NCBI RefSeq assembly: GCF_011047315.1 | Contig: NZ_CP049259.1 | Span: 1,922,001-1,986,000, forward strand | Direction: 5' to 3' | Length of the DNA: 64,000 bases | Origin: Altererythrobacter sp. BO-6 | GTDB lineage: Bacteria; Pseudomonadota; Alphaproteobacteria; Sphingomonadales; Sphingomonadaceae | Shown here: piece after piece, positions 53,601 to 63,788 of the stretch | How positions within the stretch are numbered: the first letter of the stretch is position 1 | Layout: each line of letters starts with the position of its first letter | Program-made: the position numbers and the translations under genes | Notes under the pieces: model-generated | What the model saw: only the letters and a program-made list of their open reading frames with translations | Told to the model about the DNA's origin: nothing | Database searches by the model: none

Positions 53601-54244
53601 GACTGGCCGCTATGATCGGGCTGTCGCTGCTCTTCTGGCTTTGCTCAGGACCGGCAATGGCTGACGATGAGGGCGAGGCTACCAAGAGCTGTAGTTACTA
53701 TGACCCGAATCCGGATTGCACCAAAGAGGAGCGCGATGGGTGGCGCAGTTCATTCGGCTTGCCTTCGCTCAAGGAAGTGCACCGGCACATGGGAACCGAT
53801 GGCGATCTGATTCTGGCGATGATGCGCATAAAGCGGGGCGCGGGTCTTGCAATCGCCGTGCGCGCCAATCGGGACGGGACGGCGAGCGCCGAGCTTTTTC
53901 GCCAGCGATACGCCAAGTCCGGTTCGTCTGAGCGACTTCCTTTCCGGGTGCGTATTCCCAAGCAGGAGTGGGCGGAGATCGTCGCGGAGGGCAAGGCGCT
54001 GCCCGATGTGTTTGCGCGGGAAGAAGTCTATGTCTGTGGGTGGTCCTTCATGATCGAGTTCCGGGACAGGCAGGGCAATGTTCGCGCGCCGGTGGGCGAT
54101 TCTTGCGCCAGCGAGCCGCGAGAGGTGTTTTTTGAGCGGCTTGCCAACACTGGCATGGACCGGATACCGCGTTGCGCAACAAGGAAGATGAAGGCCGAGA
54201 CCGATTTCTTCTTCCGGTTGCAGGCCTGCCGGGTGATATATTAA
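53597..54244 (+). CDS. Secreted hypothetical protein after hisN
   Basis: The 215-residue protein begins with a hydrophobic signal peptide (MRLAAMIGLSLLFWLCSGPA, cleaved near AMA-DDE). The mature part has six cysteines, suggesting disulfides in the periplasm, and no domain I recognise. The frame opens at a GTG overlapping the hisN stop (GTGA); an ATG five codons later (53612) is an alternative start that would still keep a signal peptide. It has Cys residues in SCSYYDPNPDC, VCGWSFMIEF, DSCASEP, IPRCATRK and QACRVIY. Function unknown. Confidence 0.72.
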   Translation: MRLAAMIGLSLLFWLCSGPAMADDEGEATKSCSYYDPNPDCTKEERDGWRSSFGLPSLKEVHRHMGTDGDLILAMMRIKRGAGLAIAVRANRDGTASAELFRQRYAKSGSSERLPFRVRIPKQEWAEIVAEGKALPDVFAREEVYVCGWSFMIEFRDRQGNVRAPVGDSCASEPREVFFERLANTGMDRIPRCATRKMKAETDFFFRLQACRVIY

Positions 54245-54285
54245 GACAGCGCAGGCGGATCGTTCGGGGGTCCTGGCCGTTTCGC

Positions 54286-54404
54286 TTGCAATTCGCGCGA
54301 GAATCGCTAATGCGCGCGCCTTCACTGACACGTGATTATCCGCCTGCCTGGCTGAAAGGGCTGCCAGGGCCGGTTCGGACGTGTCTCTGCAATAGGAGAT
54401 GAAA
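54286..54404 (+). promoter_or_regulatory. Promoter-leader of rpmI-rplT
   Basis: TTGCAA (54286-54291) stands 16 nt before TAATGC (54308-54313), a fair promoter. The leader has a 6-bp hairpin CCTGGC/GCCAGG (54347-54352 with 54363-54368, 10-nt loop). In other bacteria L20 represses this operon through its leader; whether this hairpin does that is open. infC is not upstream, as the previous gene is a secreted protein. Confidence 0.35.
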
Positions 54405-54608
54405 ATGCCCAAGCTGAAGACCAAGAGCGGTGTGAAGAAACGCTTCAAGATCACCGCGACCGGCAAGATCAAGCATGGGGTCGCTGGCAAGCGCCACCGC
54501 CTGATCAGCCACAATGCGAAGTATATCCGCACCAACCGCGGCACCACCGTCCTGTCGGAAGCCGACACCAAGACGGTGAAGAAATGGGCCCCCTACGGGC
54601 TCGACTGA
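54405..54608 (+). CDS. rpmI: 50S ribosomal protein L35
   Basis: The 67-residue basic protein starts [20 protein letters not shown] and has the conserved [11 protein letters not shown] and [22 protein letters not shown] end of L35. It is part of the large ribosomal subunit. The ATG at 54405 has AGGAG 7 nt upstream; the frame two codons earlier is not used. rplT follows after 26 nt, as in almost all bacteria, so the two are one operon. Confidence 0.97.
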   Translation: MPKLKTKSGVKKRFKITATGKIKHGVAGKRHRLISHNAKYIRTNRGTTVLSEADTKTVKKWAPYGLD

Positions 54609-54634
54609 GCGCGCTGGTTTAAGGAGAATTTGAA

Positions 54635-54994
54635 ATGCCTCGCATCAAACGCGGCGTGACCACTCGCGCCAAGCACAAGCGGCTGCTGGACCAGGCCAAG
54701 GGCTATCGCGGTCGTCGCAAGAACACTATTCGCGTTGCGCGCCAGGCGGTCGAGAAGGCCGGCCAGTACGCCTATCGCGACCGCAAGATCAAGAAGCGCA
54801 ACTTCCGCGCGCTCTGGATCCAGCGCATCAACGCGGCTGTCCGCGCCGAAGGGCTCACCTACTCGCAGTTCATGCACGGGGTGAAGCTGGCCGGGATCGA
54901 GCTCGACCGCAAGGCGATGGCCGATCTCGCGATGAACGAAGGTGCAGCCTTCCAGGCGGTGATTGCTCAGGCGAAGGGCGCTCTGCCCGCCTGA
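54635..54994 (+). CDS. rplT: 50S ribosomal protein L20
   Basis: The 119-residue protein is L20: [20 protein letters not shown] at the start, [21 protein letters not shown] and [20 protein letters not shown], with [20 protein letters not shown] near the end. It binds 23S rRNA early in large-subunit assembly and can repress its own operon by binding the leader. AAGGAG precedes the ATG. The operon ends at the terminator at 55021-55051. Confidence 0.97.
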   Translation: MPRIKRGVTTRAKHKRLLDQAKGYRGRRKNTIRVARQAVEKAGQYAYRDRKIKKRNFRALWIQRINAAVRAEGLTYSQFMHGVKLAGIELDRKAMADLAMNEGAAFQAVIAQAKGALPA

Positions 54995-55020
54995 TTGCAG
55001 CACTGACTGCCAAATTTCTG

Positions 55021-55051
55021 AGGCGTCGGGAGGCAACTTCCGGCGCCTTTT
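55021..55051 (+). terminator. Intrinsic terminator after rplT
   Basis: A 12-bp stem (55021-55032 with 55037-55048, two G-U pairs) has a GCAA loop and is followed by a T-run (55048-55051, then GATTTG). It lies 26 nt after rplT, so pheS is transcribed separately. Confidence 0.82.
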
Positions 55052-55090
55052 GATTTGTATGTTTGCGACACTTGCGGCACATAGCCGCGC

Positions 55091-55990
55091 ATGGCCGAGC
55101 CGGAGGAAGTGTCAGCAGCTGGTGATCAACGGTTCGAAATCCGAAGCCGTTTCTTTGCGCCGCCTGAAGAGTTCGCCGGCTGCTTCACCACCTTCTATCA
55201 CCTGGACCTGACCGTTGCAGATGGCGGTACGGTCAGCGATCACCTCCAGCCAGAATGGGCCGGGATACGCTTTTTCGCAGGTTCCAGGCCGCAGGCACAG
55301 CTGGGCAGCAGCAGCACCAGCGGACCGCGTTATGCCGCAAGCGGGCCCAGCTCCTTGCCAACCCATTTCACAATCGGTTCAACCCGCATGTGGGGGATCG
55401 GCTTCCTGCCGCTCGGCTGGAGTCGCTACTTCGATGTCGATGCCGGCTCGCTTGCCAATTACACTTGCGATGGCGAAACGCACCCGGCCTTTGCCAAATT
55501 CGCGCATCTCGCGGAGGTATTGTGTGACCCTGCATGCAGCGATCAGGAGCAGTTTGACGCGATTGTAGACACGATGCGCCGGTTGACGCGCCCACATCGC
55601 GATGAGGAAAAGATCATGCGCGTGCATCGCGTCATGGTCGATGAACAGCTCGCCAACGTAGCCGAATTTGCCGAGCGATCGGAGCTTGGCGCGCGCAATC
55701 TGGAGCGACTGTGTGCACGCCATTTCGGTTTCACGCCCAAGCTGCTGCTGCGGCGCCAGCGCTTCATGCGCAGCCTCACCAGCTTCATGCTGCATCGTGG
55801 AAGCAAATGGACGGACGTGATGGATGAACACTATCACGACCAGGCGCAGTTCACCCGCGAGTTCCGCACCTTCATGGGCATGTCGCCCAGCGAATATGCC
55901 GCGCTGGAGCATCCGATCCTCACCTCATTTATCGAAGCGCGGGCGCGGATCTGGGGTTCGCCTGCGCAAACGCTCGACCGCCCGGACTGA
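55091..55990 (+). CDS. AraC-family transcriptional regulator (third, more distant)
   Basis: The 299-residue protein has an N-terminal sensor domain of about 170 residues ([34 protein letters not shown]) and a C-terminal AraC helix-turn-helix: [39 protein letters not shown] and [20 protein letters not shown]. The second helix in [12 protein letters not shown] has the family's conserved DQSHF-like pattern. It is not a close copy of the two regulators at 50.7-52.8 kb. It stands alone between rplT and pheS; the target is unknown. Confidence 0.88.
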   Translation: MAEPEEVSAAGDQRFEIRSRFFAPPEEFAGCFTTFYHLDLTVADGGTVSDHLQPEWAGIRFFAGSRPQAQLGSSSTSGPRYAASGPSSLPTHFTIGSTRMWGIGFLPLGWSRYFDVDAGSLANYTCDGETHPAFAKFAHLAEVLCDPACSDQEQFDAIVDTMRRLTRPHRDEEKIMRVHRVMVDEQLANVAEFAERSELGARNLERLCARHFGFTPKLLLRRQRFMRSLTSFMLHRGSKWTDVMDEHYHDQAQFTREFRTFMGMSPSEYAALEHPILTSFIEARARIWGSPAQTLDRPD

Positions 55991-56055
55991 AAGCACTTTG
56001 CCTTGCGCGCCATTTGCCGCTAGCGGGGCGCCCTTCGGAAGTGAATCTAAACACC

Positions 56056-57156
56056 ATGACTGACTTGACCACACAAAGGGATGCCGCACTGGCGGCGATT
56101 GCGGCTGCGGAAACGCTTGATGCGCTGGAAGAACAGCGCGTGGCGGCGCTTGGCAAGAAGGGCTGGGTCAGCCTTGCCCTAAAAACCTTGGGCCAGATGG
56201 CCCCTGAAGAACGCACTGTCGCTGCGCCCGCAATCCAGGCGGTGCGCGCGGAGATTTCAGATGCGCTGGCCGCGAAGAAAGACGCCATGGAGGCGGCTGT
56301 GCTCGAAGCCCAGCTGGCCAGAGAGCGGCTGGACTTGACGTTGCCTGCAGCGGAAGCTCCGGCCGGCTCGGTCCATCCGGTCAGCCAGGTGATGGATGAA
56401 CTGGCGGAAATTTTCGCCGACATGGGTTTCGCTGTCGCCACCGGACCTGAAATCGAGGACGACTGGCACAATTTCACCGCGCTCAACATGGATGAAAGCC
56501 ATCCCGCGCGCGCGATGCACGACACATTCTATTTCCCCGATAGCGACGCTGAAGGCCGCAAGATGCTGCTGCGCACCCACACTTCGCCGGTGCAGATCCG
56601 CAGCATGGTCGCGCAAGGTGCACCGATCCGCATCATCGCACCGGGCCGCGTCTATCGCAGCGACAGCGATGCGACGCACACCCCGATGTTCCACCAGGTC
56701 GAAGGGCTGGTGATCGACAAGGACATCCACCTCGGCCACCTCAAATGGACGCTGGAAACCTTCCTCAAAGCCTTCTTCGAGCGCGATGATATCGTCTTGC
56801 GCCTGCGACCGAGCTATTTCCCTTTCACCGAGCCTTCGGTCGAAGTCGATGTCGGCTTCGAAGTAGTAGGTGGTCGCCGCGTGCTAGGCGGCGATGGTGA
56901 CGCGCTGGGCCACGGCTGGATGGAACTGCTCGGCTCGGGCATGGTCAACCGCCGGGTGATCGAATTCGCCGGGCTCGATCCTGACCAGTGGCAGGGCTTT
57001 GCCTTCGGCGTCGGGGTCGACCGGCTGGCCATGCTGAAATACGGGATGGACGATCTGCGCGCCTTCTTTGACGGCGATGTGCGGTGGCTCAAGCACTATG
57101 GCTTCAGCCATCTGGACCAGCCGACGCTCTCTGCAGGGGTGGGGGCACGTTCATGA
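56056..57156 (+). CDS. pheS: Phenylalanine--tRNA ligase alpha subunit
   Basis: The 366-residue protein is the catalytic class II aminoacyl-tRNA synthetase subunit. It has the N-terminal coiled coil (about 5-85), motif 1 region [20 protein letters not shown], motif 2 with [14 protein letters not shown] and [22 protein letters not shown], quoted as [20 protein letters not shown], and motif 3 [20 protein letters not shown]. With PheT it charges tRNA-Phe. The start at 56056 gives [12 protein letters not shown]; 14 codons upstream are open but unlikely. Its stop overlaps pheT as ATGA. Confidence 0.97.
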   Translation: MTDLTTQRDAALAAIAAAETLDALEEQRVAALGKKGWVSLALKTLGQMAPEERTVAAPAIQAVRAEISDALAAKKDAMEAAVLEAQLARERLDLTLPAAEAPAGSVHPVSQVMDELAEIFADMGFAVATGPEIEDDWHNFTALNMDESHPARAMHDTFYFPDSDAEGRKMLLRTHTSPVQIRSMVAQGAPIRIIAPGRVYRSDSDATHTPMFHQVEGLVIDKDIHLGHLKWTLETFLKAFFERDDIVLRLRPSYFPFTEPSVEVDVGFEVVGGRRVLGGDGDALGHGWMELLGSGMVNRRVIEFAGLDPDQWQGFAFGVGVDRLAMLKYGMDDLRAFFDGDVRWLKHYGFSHLDQPTLSAGVGARS

Positions 57157-59540
57157 AGTTCTCGCTGACCTGGCTCAAGGACCATCTCGACACCGATGCC
57201 TCGGTGCTGGAGATCGCGGCTGCACTCAACCGGATCGGGATCGAAGTCGAAGGGATCGAGGATCCGGCGGAAAAGCTCGCCGGTTTCCGCGTTGCCAAGG
57301 TGCTCACCGCCGCGCCGCATCCCGATGCCGACAAGCTGCGGGTGCTCACGGTCGATACGGGTGAAGGCGATCCGCTGCAGGTGGTCTGCGGGGCGCCCAA
57401 TGCCCGCGCGGGGATGAAGGGCGTACTTGGCCTGCCTGGCGCGGTGGTGCCGGCCAATGGCATGGAATTGCGCAAGAGCGCGATCCGCGGCGTCGAATCG
57501 AACGGCATGATGTGCTCAGTGCGCGAGCTCGAGCTTGGCGATGAGCACGATGGCATCATCGAACTGCCGGAAGACGCGCCGGTCGGCACCAGTTTTGCGG
57601 ATTATCACGGCGCTTCGCCGGTAATTGACGTCGCGATTACGCCTAACCGGCCCGATTGTATGGGCGTTTATGGCATTGCGCGCGACCTTGCCGCAGCAGG
57701 GCTGGGCACGCTCAAGCCGATCGCGCTGCCCGCCTTCGAAGCAAAGGGCGCTTGCCCGGTAGAGATCCGCACCGACGATCCCGAAGGCTGCCCGGCTTTC
57801 TATGGCCGCGTGATCACGGGCGTGACCAATGGCGCTTCGCCAGAATGGCTGCAGCAGCGGCTGATCAGCGCGGGGCAGCGGCCGATCTCGCTGCTGGTTG
57901 ACCTCACCAATTATGTGATGCTCGCCTTTGGCCGCCCGGCGCATGCCTATGACCTCGCCAAGCTGAACGGTGCGGTGGTTGCCCGGCGAGCGAAGGATGG
58001 CGAGCAGGTGCTGGCGCTTAACGAGAAGACCTACACGCTCGACAGCACCATGACGGTGATCGCCGACGATAGCGGCGTGCATGACATCGCCGGCATCATG
58101 GGCGGCGAACATTCGGGCGTGAGCGAAGACACCAAGGATGTCCTGCTCGAGATCGCCTATTTTGATCCGGCACGGATCGGGGCAACCGGGCGGGCGCTGG
58201 GGCTAACCTCTGACGCGCGCACCCGCTTCGAGCGCGGGGTCGATCCGGCGTTCCTCGATGACGGGTTGGACCTGCTCACCGGCCTGATCGTCGAACTGGC
58301 GGGCGGTACGGCGAGCGAAAAGGTGCATGCCGGCACGCCGCCAAGCGAGCCTAAGGTCATTGCGTTCGATCCGGCGCTTACCGCGCGCCTGGGCGGGGTT
58401 GACGTGCCCGAGGCTGAACAACGCCGAATCCTCGAAAGCCTCGACTTCAAGTTTTCAGCCGACTGGCAGGTGACCTGCCCGCTGCGGCGGCACGATATCG
58501 AAGGAGCGGCTGACCTGGTCGAAGAGGTCGTGCGGATTCACGGGCTCGACCAGGTCGAAAGCGTCGCCTTGCCGCGCGCCGACGGCGTCGCCAGGCCGAC
58601 TGCCACAGCCCAGCAGGTGATTGAGCGCAAGCTGCGCCGTGCGGCCGCTGCGCGCGGTCTCAATGAAGCGGTGACCTGGTCCTTCCTTCCCGTGCCCGAT
58701 GCCGAGCATTTCGGGGATGGATCGCAGCTTTGGGTACTGGAAAACCCGATCAGCGAAGACATGAAGGCCATGCGGCCCTCGCTGTTGCCGGGCCTGATTA
58801 GCGCGGCCAAACGCAATCTGGATCGCGGCGCCTCAGGCCTGCGCCTGTTCGAAATTGGGCGGCGCTATTTCCGTGGGGAAAACGGTTCAAGCGACGAGAG
58901 GCCGACGCTCGGCGTGATACTCGCTGGCGAAAAGGACCCGCGGCGCTGGATGAGCGGCAAGGCGACGAAGTTCGATGCCTATGATGCGAAGTCGGTTGCG
59001 CGCGCCCTGCTGGCTGAGGCCGGTGCGCCGGTCAACAAGCTGATGACGATGGGCGAAGCAGGCACGCAGTTCCATCCCGGCCAGTCTGCAACCCTGCGGC
59101 TGGGCCCCAAGAACGTGCTGGCGCGCTTCGGCATGCTGCATCCGGCAACGCTCAAGGCTTTCGACATCGATGGCCCGGTGGCTGCGGTTGAGATATTCCT
59201 GGATGCCATCCCTGAAAGGAAGAACGCCGGCTTTGCCCGCGAAGCCTATGCGCCGCCCGCGCTGCAGGCGGTCACGCGCGATTTCGCCTTCCTCGTTCCT
59301 GCAGACCTGCCTGCCGCGGAGCTCGTGCGCGCGGTCGCCGGTGCCGACAAGAACAACATTGTGAGCGCGCGCGTATTCGATGTGTTCGCCGGGCAGGGCG
59401 TACCCGATGGGAAGAAATCGATCGCGGTCGAAGTGACGCTGCAGCCGCAGCAGGCGAGCTACAAGGATGCCGACCTGAAGGCGATTTCCGATGCGATCGT
59501 CGCAGCAGCAGCCAAGCAGGGGGCGGAACTGCGCGGGTAA
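57153..59540 (+). CDS. pheT: Phenylalanine--tRNA ligase beta subunit
   Basis: The 795-residue protein starts [20 protein letters not shown] and has, in order, an EMAP-II-like tRNA-binding domain (about 40-150, [20 protein letters not shown]), B3/4 editing domain (about 210-385), B5 domain (about 400-475), the catalytic-like core ([26 protein letters not shown]) and the C-terminal FDX-ACB domain ([20 protein letters not shown] to the end). The editing domain removes tyrosine from mischarged tRNA-Phe. It starts within the pheS stop, so the subunits are made in a fixed ratio. Confidence 0.97.
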   Translation: MKFSLTWLKDHLDTDASVLEIAAALNRIGIEVEGIEDPAEKLAGFRVAKVLTAAPHPDADKLRVLTVDTGEGDPLQVVCGAPNARAGMKGVLGLPGAVVPANGMELRKSAIRGVESNGMMCSVRELELGDEHDGIIELPEDAPVGTSFADYHGASPVIDVAITPNRPDCMGVYGIARDLAAAGLGTLKPIALPAFEAKGACPVEIRTDDPEGCPAFYGRVITGVTNGASPEWLQQRLISAGQRPISLLVDLTNYVMLAFGRPAHAYDLAKLNGAVVARRAKDGEQVLALNEKTYTLDSTMTVIADDSGVHDIAGIMGGEHSGVSEDTKDVLLEIAYFDPARIGATGRALGLTSDARTRFERGVDPAFLDDGLDLLTGLIVELAGGTASEKVHAGTPPSEPKVIAFDPALTARLGGVDVPEAEQRRILESLDFKFSADWQVTCPLRRHDIEGAADLVEEVVRIHGLDQVESVALPRADGVARPTATAQQVIERKLRRAAAARGLNEAVTWSFLPVPDAEHFGDGSQLWVLENPISEDMKAMRPSLLPGLISAAKRNLDRGASGLRLFEIGRRYFRGENGSSDERPTLGVILAGEKDPRRWMSGKATKFDAYDAKSVARALLAEAGAPVNKLMTMGEAGTQFHPGQSATLRLGPKNVLARFGMLHPATLKAFDIDGPVAAVEIFLDAIPERKNAGFAREAYAPPALQAVTRDFAFLVPADLPAAELVRAVAGADKNNIVSARVFDVFAGQGVPDGKKSIAVEVTLQPQQASYKDADLKAISDAIVAAAAKQGAELRG

Positions 59541-59560
59541 CCCGGTGCAGACGGAAAACC

Positions 59561-61093
59561 ATGTCAAATCGCCGAACCTTCGCGATCATCTCCCACCCTG
59601 ACGCGGGCAAGACCACGCTGACCGAAAAGCTGCTGTTGCAAGGCGGCGCGATCCACTTGGCCGGCGAGGTCAAGGCGCGCGGGCAGGCCCGGCGTGCGCG
59701 TTCGGACTGGATGAAGATCGAGCAGCAGCGCGGCATCTCGGTGACTTCCAGCGTGATGACCTTCGAGAAGGAATATGACGGTGAAACGATCACCTTCAAC
59801 CTGCTCGACACACCGGGGCACGAGGATTTCTCCGAAGACACCTATCGCACGCTGACTGCGGTCGACAGCGCCATCATGGTGATCGACGCGGCCAAGGGGA
59901 TCGAGCCGCAGACGCGCAAGCTGTTCGAGGTTTGCCGGCTGCGCAGCGTGCCGATCATCACCTTTGTCAACAAGGTCGATCGTGAAGGCCGTCCGGTGTT
60001 CGAACTGCTCGACGAGATCGCCGACATGCTGGCGCTCGACGTCAGCCCGCAGATGTACCCGGTCGGCATGGGTGGCGAATTCCAGGGCATCCTCGATTTT
60101 GCCAGCGGCACGGTCGCGCGGCCGGAAGGCCCGTCGAAGGAATTTCTTGGCAAGCGCGATACCGACGTCGAACTGCCCGCAGAGATTGCGGAGAATGTCG
60201 AACTGGCCCAGATCGGCTATCCCGAATTCGACATCGAGGCCTATCGCAATGGCGATCTGACCCCGGTCTATTTCGGCTCCGCGCTCAAGAATTTCGGCGT
60301 GTCCGAACTGATCGACGCGATCGCCAAATATGCCCCGCCGCCGCGCCCGCAGCCCGCTGGGGAGGAGCAGGTCCCGCCCACGCGCGACGAAGTGACCGGC
60401 TTCATCTTCAAGGTCCAGGCGAACATGGACCCCAACCACCGCGACCGGATCGCCTTCATGCGGATGGTTTCGGGCACCTTCAAGCGCGGCATGAAGCTGA
60501 CGCCTTCTGGTCTTGGCAAGGCGATTGCGGTGCATTCGCCAATCCTGTTCTTCGCGCAGGACCGCGAACTGGCCGATACCGCCGAAGCGGGCGACATCAT
60601 CGGCATACCTAACCACGGCACGCTGCGGGTGGGCGATACGCTGAGCGAGAAAAACCAGCTGCGCTTCACCGGCCTGCCCAATTTCGCGCCGGAAATCCTG
60701 CGCCGCGTAGTTCTGCGCGACCCGACCAAGACCAAGCAGCTGCGTAAGGCGCTCGACGATCTTTCCGAAGAGGGCGTGATCCAGGTGTTCTATCCGGAAA
60801 TCGGCGCGCAGTGGATCGTCGGCGTGGTTGGCCAGTTGCAATTGGAAGTGCTGATCAGCCGGCTCGAAGCCGAATACAAGGTCGAGGCGGTGCTAGAGGC
60901 CTCGCCCTTTGCCACCGCGCGCTGGCTGAAAGGTTCGGATGCGGCGCTCAAAGGCTTTGCCGATTTCAACCGCTCCAATCTGGCGCGCGACCGCGATGGC
61001 GATCTGGTGTTCATGGCCAAGAGCCCGTGGGACGTAAGCTACCAGGCCGAAAAGAACCCTGAGCTGACCTTCTCCGCGACCAAGGAACGGTAG
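59561..61093 (+). CDS. prfC: Peptide chain release factor 3
   Basis: The 510-residue GTPase removes RF1 and RF2 from the ribosome after peptide release. It has the P-loop ISHPDAGKTTLTEKLLLQGG, GRARGQ-like KARGQARRARSDWMKIEQQR, the switch I/II region RGISVTSSVMTFE and DTPGHEDFSEDTYRTL, and the G4 motif NKVDREGRP. Domain II (about 300-380) and the RF3 C-terminal domain follow. Length is slightly short of E. coli RF3 (529), within normal range. It starts 20 nt after pheT and may be read from the same mRNA. Confidence 0.95.
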   Translation: MSNRRTFAIISHPDAGKTTLTEKLLLQGGAIHLAGEVKARGQARRARSDWMKIEQQRGISVTSSVMTFEKEYDGETITFNLLDTPGHEDFSEDTYRTLTAVDSAIMVIDAAKGIEPQTRKLFEVCRLRSVPIITFVNKVDREGRPVFELLDEIADMLALDVSPQMYPVGMGGEFQGILDFASGTVARPEGPSKEFLGKRDTDVELPAEIAENVELAQIGYPEFDIEAYRNGDLTPVYFGSALKNFGVSELIDAIAKYAPPPRPQPAGEEQVPPTRDEVTGFIFKVQANMDPNHRDRIAFMRMVSGTFKRGMKLTPSGLGKAIAVHSPILFFAQDRELADTAEAGDIIGIPNHGTLRVGDTLSEKNQLRFTGLPNFAPEILRRVVLRDPTKTKQLRKALDDLSEEGVIQVFYPEIGAQWIVGVVGQLQLEVLISRLEAEYKVEAVLEASPFATARWLKGSDAALKGFADFNRSNLARDRDGDLVFMAKSPWDVSYQAEKNPELTFSATKER

Positions 61094-61130
61094 GCTTGCA
61101 GGTCATGCGGCTTCACGGCATGGAAGCGGC

Positions 61131-62000
61131 ATGAACGGCACCGGACCCACCAACCAGACTTTCATATCGCAACGGCTGCGGCTCAACTATGTCGATTGGG
61201 GCAACCGCGGCAAGCCGCCGCTAGTGCTGGTGCATGGCGGGCGCGACCATGCGCGCAGCTGGGACTGGACGGCCGAGGCGCTGTGCCAGGACTGGCATGT
61301 CGTGGCGATGGACCACCGCGGCCATGGCGACAGCGAGTGGGTCAGCGACGGCAACTACCGCTCCAACGATATGGTCTATGACCTGGCTCAGTTCGTCCAC
61401 CAGCTCGATGTCGGGCCGGTAACCATCGTGAGCCATTCGATGGGCGGCAATGTCGCGCTGCGCTATGCCGGGGTGTTTCCCGAGATGGTCAGGAAGATCG
61501 TGGCCATCGAAGGGCTGGGCCCGAGCCCCGATCGGCAAGCAGAAATGCGCGCTACGCCCTATCCAGAGCGCTTTGCCGAGTGGATCGGCAAGAAGCGCGC
61601 CGCATCGGGCCGGATCCCGCGCAAATACGCTTCGATCGAAGACGCTTTCCGCCGCATGATCGAAGAGAATTCCTACCTCACCGAGGAACAGGCGCGGCAC
61701 CTCACGATCCATGGGGTCAACCGCAACGAGGATGGCACTTACACCTGGAAATTCGATCCCCACCTCAACGTATGGGGCGTCGAAGACATCGCCGATGAAT
61801 TCCTCCAGCAGCTGTGGGGCGCGATCACATGCCCCACTCTGTTGCTGTACGGCGCAGACAGCTGGGCATCGAACCCGGCCAAGGACGGTCGGATCAAATA
61901 TTTCAAGAATGCCGAAGTGATCGAGTTCGAACAGGCCGGGCACTGGCTTCACCATGACCAGTTCGATCGCTTCATGCAGGTGCTGAAGGATTTTCTCTGA
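61131..62000 (+). CDS. Alpha/beta-hydrolase fold enzyme
   Basis: The 289-residue protein has the oxyanion-hole motif LVLVHGGRDHARSWDW, the nucleophile elbow SHSMGGN (Ser in GxSxG), a cap region (about 140-215) and the catalytic histidine in EQAGHWLHHDQFDRF. The acid is likely the Asp in YGADSWASNP. It belongs to the epoxide-hydrolase/haloalkane-dehalogenase/lipase-like group, and the substrate is unknown. The next gene starts at the last base of its stop (TGATG), so the two are coupled, suggesting a shared pathway. Confidence 0.9.
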   Translation: MNGTGPTNQTFISQRLRLNYVDWGNRGKPPLVLVHGGRDHARSWDWTAEALCQDWHVVAMDHRGHGDSEWVSDGNYRSNDMVYDLAQFVHQLDVGPVTIVSHSMGGNVALRYAGVFPEMVRKIVAIEGLGPSPDRQAEMRATPYPERFAEWIGKKRAASGRIPRKYASIEDAFRRMIEENSYLTEEQARHLTIHGVNRNEDGTYTWKFDPHLNVWGVEDIADEFLQQLWGAITCPTLLLYGADSWASNPAKDGRIKYFKNAEVIEFEQAGHWLHHDQFDRFMQVLKDFL

Positions 62001-62557
62001 TGGCCGATTTTTACGAAGCGCTGGAAGCCAAGCATGTCGAGATGATCGCACGGCAGCCGGTGTTCTTCGTGGCTACTGCCGCCGAGGGCGCGCGGATCAA
62101 CCTCAGCCCCAAGGGATATGACGCGTTTCGCGTTCTTTCGCCTACCCAGGTCGCCTATCTCGATCTGGGCGGTTCGGGCAATGAGACCCACGCCCATCTC
62201 GCCGCCGACGGGCGGATCACGCTGATGTTCTGCAATTTCCAGCAGCCCGCCTTGATCCTGCGGATTTACGGGCGGGGCCGTGCTGTCCTGCCGCAAGATG
62301 ACGAATGGGAAGGGTTGGCCGCGCACTTCACCCTGCTGCCGGGCACTAGGCAAATCTTCGTGATCGATATTGAAAGCGTGCAAACCAGTTGCGGCTGGGG
62401 CGTTCCGTTCATGGAATTCCAGGAAGAACGGCAAACACTCAAGAAGGCGCATGCCCAGGCTAACCCTGATGAATGGGCAGCCAAAATGTCGCTGCGGATC
62501 AGCAGTATCGACGGCCTGCCCGCGCGCGCGACAGATCGCTACATCGCAGGCGACTAG
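62000..62557 (+). CDS. Pyridoxamine 5'-phosphate oxidase-family protein
   Basis: The 185-residue protein has the FMN-binding split-barrel fold of PNPOx-like proteins: FFVATAAEGARINLSPKGYDA at the start, LDLGGSGNETHAHLAADGRI and LMFCNFQQPALILRIYGRGR, with CGWGVPFMEFQEERQTL near the C-terminus. The SPKG and GSGNE segments match the group of general-stress/F420- or FMN-dependent oxidoreductases that are not true PdxH. The cofactor is likely FMN or F420; in this phylum FMN is more likely. It is coupled to the hydrolase gene. Confidence 0.87.
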   Translation: MADFYEALEAKHVEMIARQPVFFVATAAEGARINLSPKGYDAFRVLSPTQVAYLDLGGSGNETHAHLAADGRITLMFCNFQQPALILRIYGRGRAVLPQDDEWEGLAAHFTLLPGTRQIFVIDIESVQTSCGWGVPFMEFQEERQTLKKAHAQANPDEWAAKMSLRISSIDGLPARATDRYIAGD

Positions 62558-62569
62558 CGGGCGCAGCGG

Positions 62570-63268
62570 GTGGAACTGACTTTCGCCAGCTACAACATCC
62601 ACAAGGCAGTGGGGTTGGATGGCAAGCGCGATCCCGAGCGGATTATCGCGGTGCTACGCGAAGTGGATGCCGATATCATTGCCCTGCAGGAGGCGGATCG
62701 GCGGTTCGGACAGCGCGCATCGGTGCTTCCTCGAGCGCTGCTTGATGACACGCATTGGCGTGCGCTTGATGTGGCGGAACGGCCGCGCAGCCTGGGCTGG
62801 CATGGCAATGCGCTGCTGGTGCGGCGCGACATCGACTGCGTGTTGTCGCACCCGCTCGATTTGCCGACACTGGAACCGCGCGGTGCGGTGGTTGCCGAAC
62901 TTGAGGTCGAAGGGCGCCCGTTGCGGGTCATGGGCGCACATCTCGATATCTCCGGCCTCAGGCGCCGTGACCAGCTCAAGGCCATGTTGCAACACTGCGC
63001 GCGCGGGCCGCGCCTTCCGACGGTGATCATGGGCGATTTCAACCAGTGGAGCAGGTTGACGGGGGCGATGCGTGCTTTCGGCGTCGCGTGGCAGCAGATT
63101 ACCCCAGGGCCCAGCTATCCTGCGCGTCGGCCGATCGCCCCGCTCGACCGGATCGTGGCGACGCCGCATTGGGACTATTGCGACAGCAGCGTGCACCACA
63201 GCGCAACCGCAGTGCAGGCATCCGATCACCTGCCTGTCTGGGCCCGGTTAAGATTGCCCAAATACTAG
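62570..63268 (+). CDS. Endonuclease/exonuclease/phosphatase-family protein
   Basis: The 232-residue protein has the EEP fold motifs: FASYNIHKAVGLDGKRDPER, ADIIALQEAD with the metal-binding Glu, GAHLDISGLRRRDQL, IMGDFNQW, DRIVA and the final SDHLPVWARL with the catalytic His. Relatives are DNase I-like nucleases and phospholipid or inositol phosphatases, so the substrate is open. The start is GTG at 62570, 12 nt after the previous stop. It is last of a three-gene plus-strand run. Confidence 0.88.
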   Translation: MELTFASYNIHKAVGLDGKRDPERIIAVLREVDADIIALQEADRRFGQRASVLPRALLDDTHWRALDVAERPRSLGWHGNALLVRRDIDCVLSHPLDLPTLEPRGAVVAELEVEGRPLRVMGAHLDISGLRRRDQLKAMLQHCARGPRLPTVIMGDFNQWSRLTGAMRAFGVAWQQITPGPSYPARRPIAPLDRIVATPHWDYCDSSVHHSATAVQASDHLPVWARLRLPKY

Positions 63269-63365
63269 GCTAGCGATTAATATTTAGGCAATTACCCGCA
63301 CGATGCCTTGATTGTTAGCAGCCTTGTGAGCAGCTAAGAATCTGATTTCCTGCTTATTTTCAGTT

Positions 63366-63382
63366 CTGGCACGGCTTTTGCT
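63366..63382 (+). promoter_or_regulatory. Sigma-54 (RpoN) promoter of glnK-amtB
   Basis: CTGGCACGGCTTTTGCT matches the sigma-54 consensus YTGGCACGRNNNTTGCW at every defined position, with the -24 GG at 63368-63369 and the -12 GC at 63380-63381. Transcription should start near 63393, 37 nt before the glnK ATG. This predicts nitrogen control through an NtrC-type activator; I did not find a clear NtrC site in the 63269-63365 gap. Confidence 0.88.
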
Positions 63383-63429
63383 GCACCTGCACAGCCGGAA
63401 GAGTGTCCGGTAAGCAGTAGGGGGCAGAG

Positions 63430-63768
63430 ATGAAGTTCATCATCGCCGTAATAAAACCATTCAAGCTCGATGAGGTCCGCGAAGCGCTGGGCGCCATCGG
63501 GGTCGCCGGCATGACAGTCTCGGAAGTGAAGGGCTTCGGTCGCCAGAAGGGCCAGACCGAAATCTATCGCGGTGCCGAATATTCGACCAACATGCTTCCC
63601 AAGGTGAAGCTGGAGATCGCCGCGAGTGACGACATCGCCGCTCAGGTCGTCGAAACCATTCAGCAAACCGCCAGCACCGACGCGATCGGCGACGGCAAGA
63701 TCTTCGTGCTCGACCTGGCTTCGGCCACCCGGATTCGCACCGGCGAAACCGGCGACACGGCGCTTTAA
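63430..63768 (+). CDS. glnK: Nitrogen regulatory P-II protein (GlnK type)
   Basis: The 112-residue protein is a PII signal protein. The T-loop contains TEIYRGAEYSTNMLPKVKLE with the uridylylation tyrosine Y51, and the B-loop is TDAIGDGKIFVLDLA. It binds ATP/ADP and 2-oxoglutarate as a trimer and, when unmodified, blocks the ammonium channel AmtB, which follows 20 nt downstream. GGGGG precedes the ATG. The sigma-54 promoter upstream fits the usual glnK-amtB pair, switched on when nitrogen is scarce. Confidence 0.95.
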   Translation: MKFIIAVIKPFKLDEVREALGAIGVAGMTVSEVKGFGRQKGQTEIYRGAEYSTNMLPKVKLEIAASDDIAAQVVETIQQTASTDAIGDGKIFVLDLASATRIRTGETGDTAL

Positions 63769-63788
63769 TCGCAATGAGGGGCTCAACC

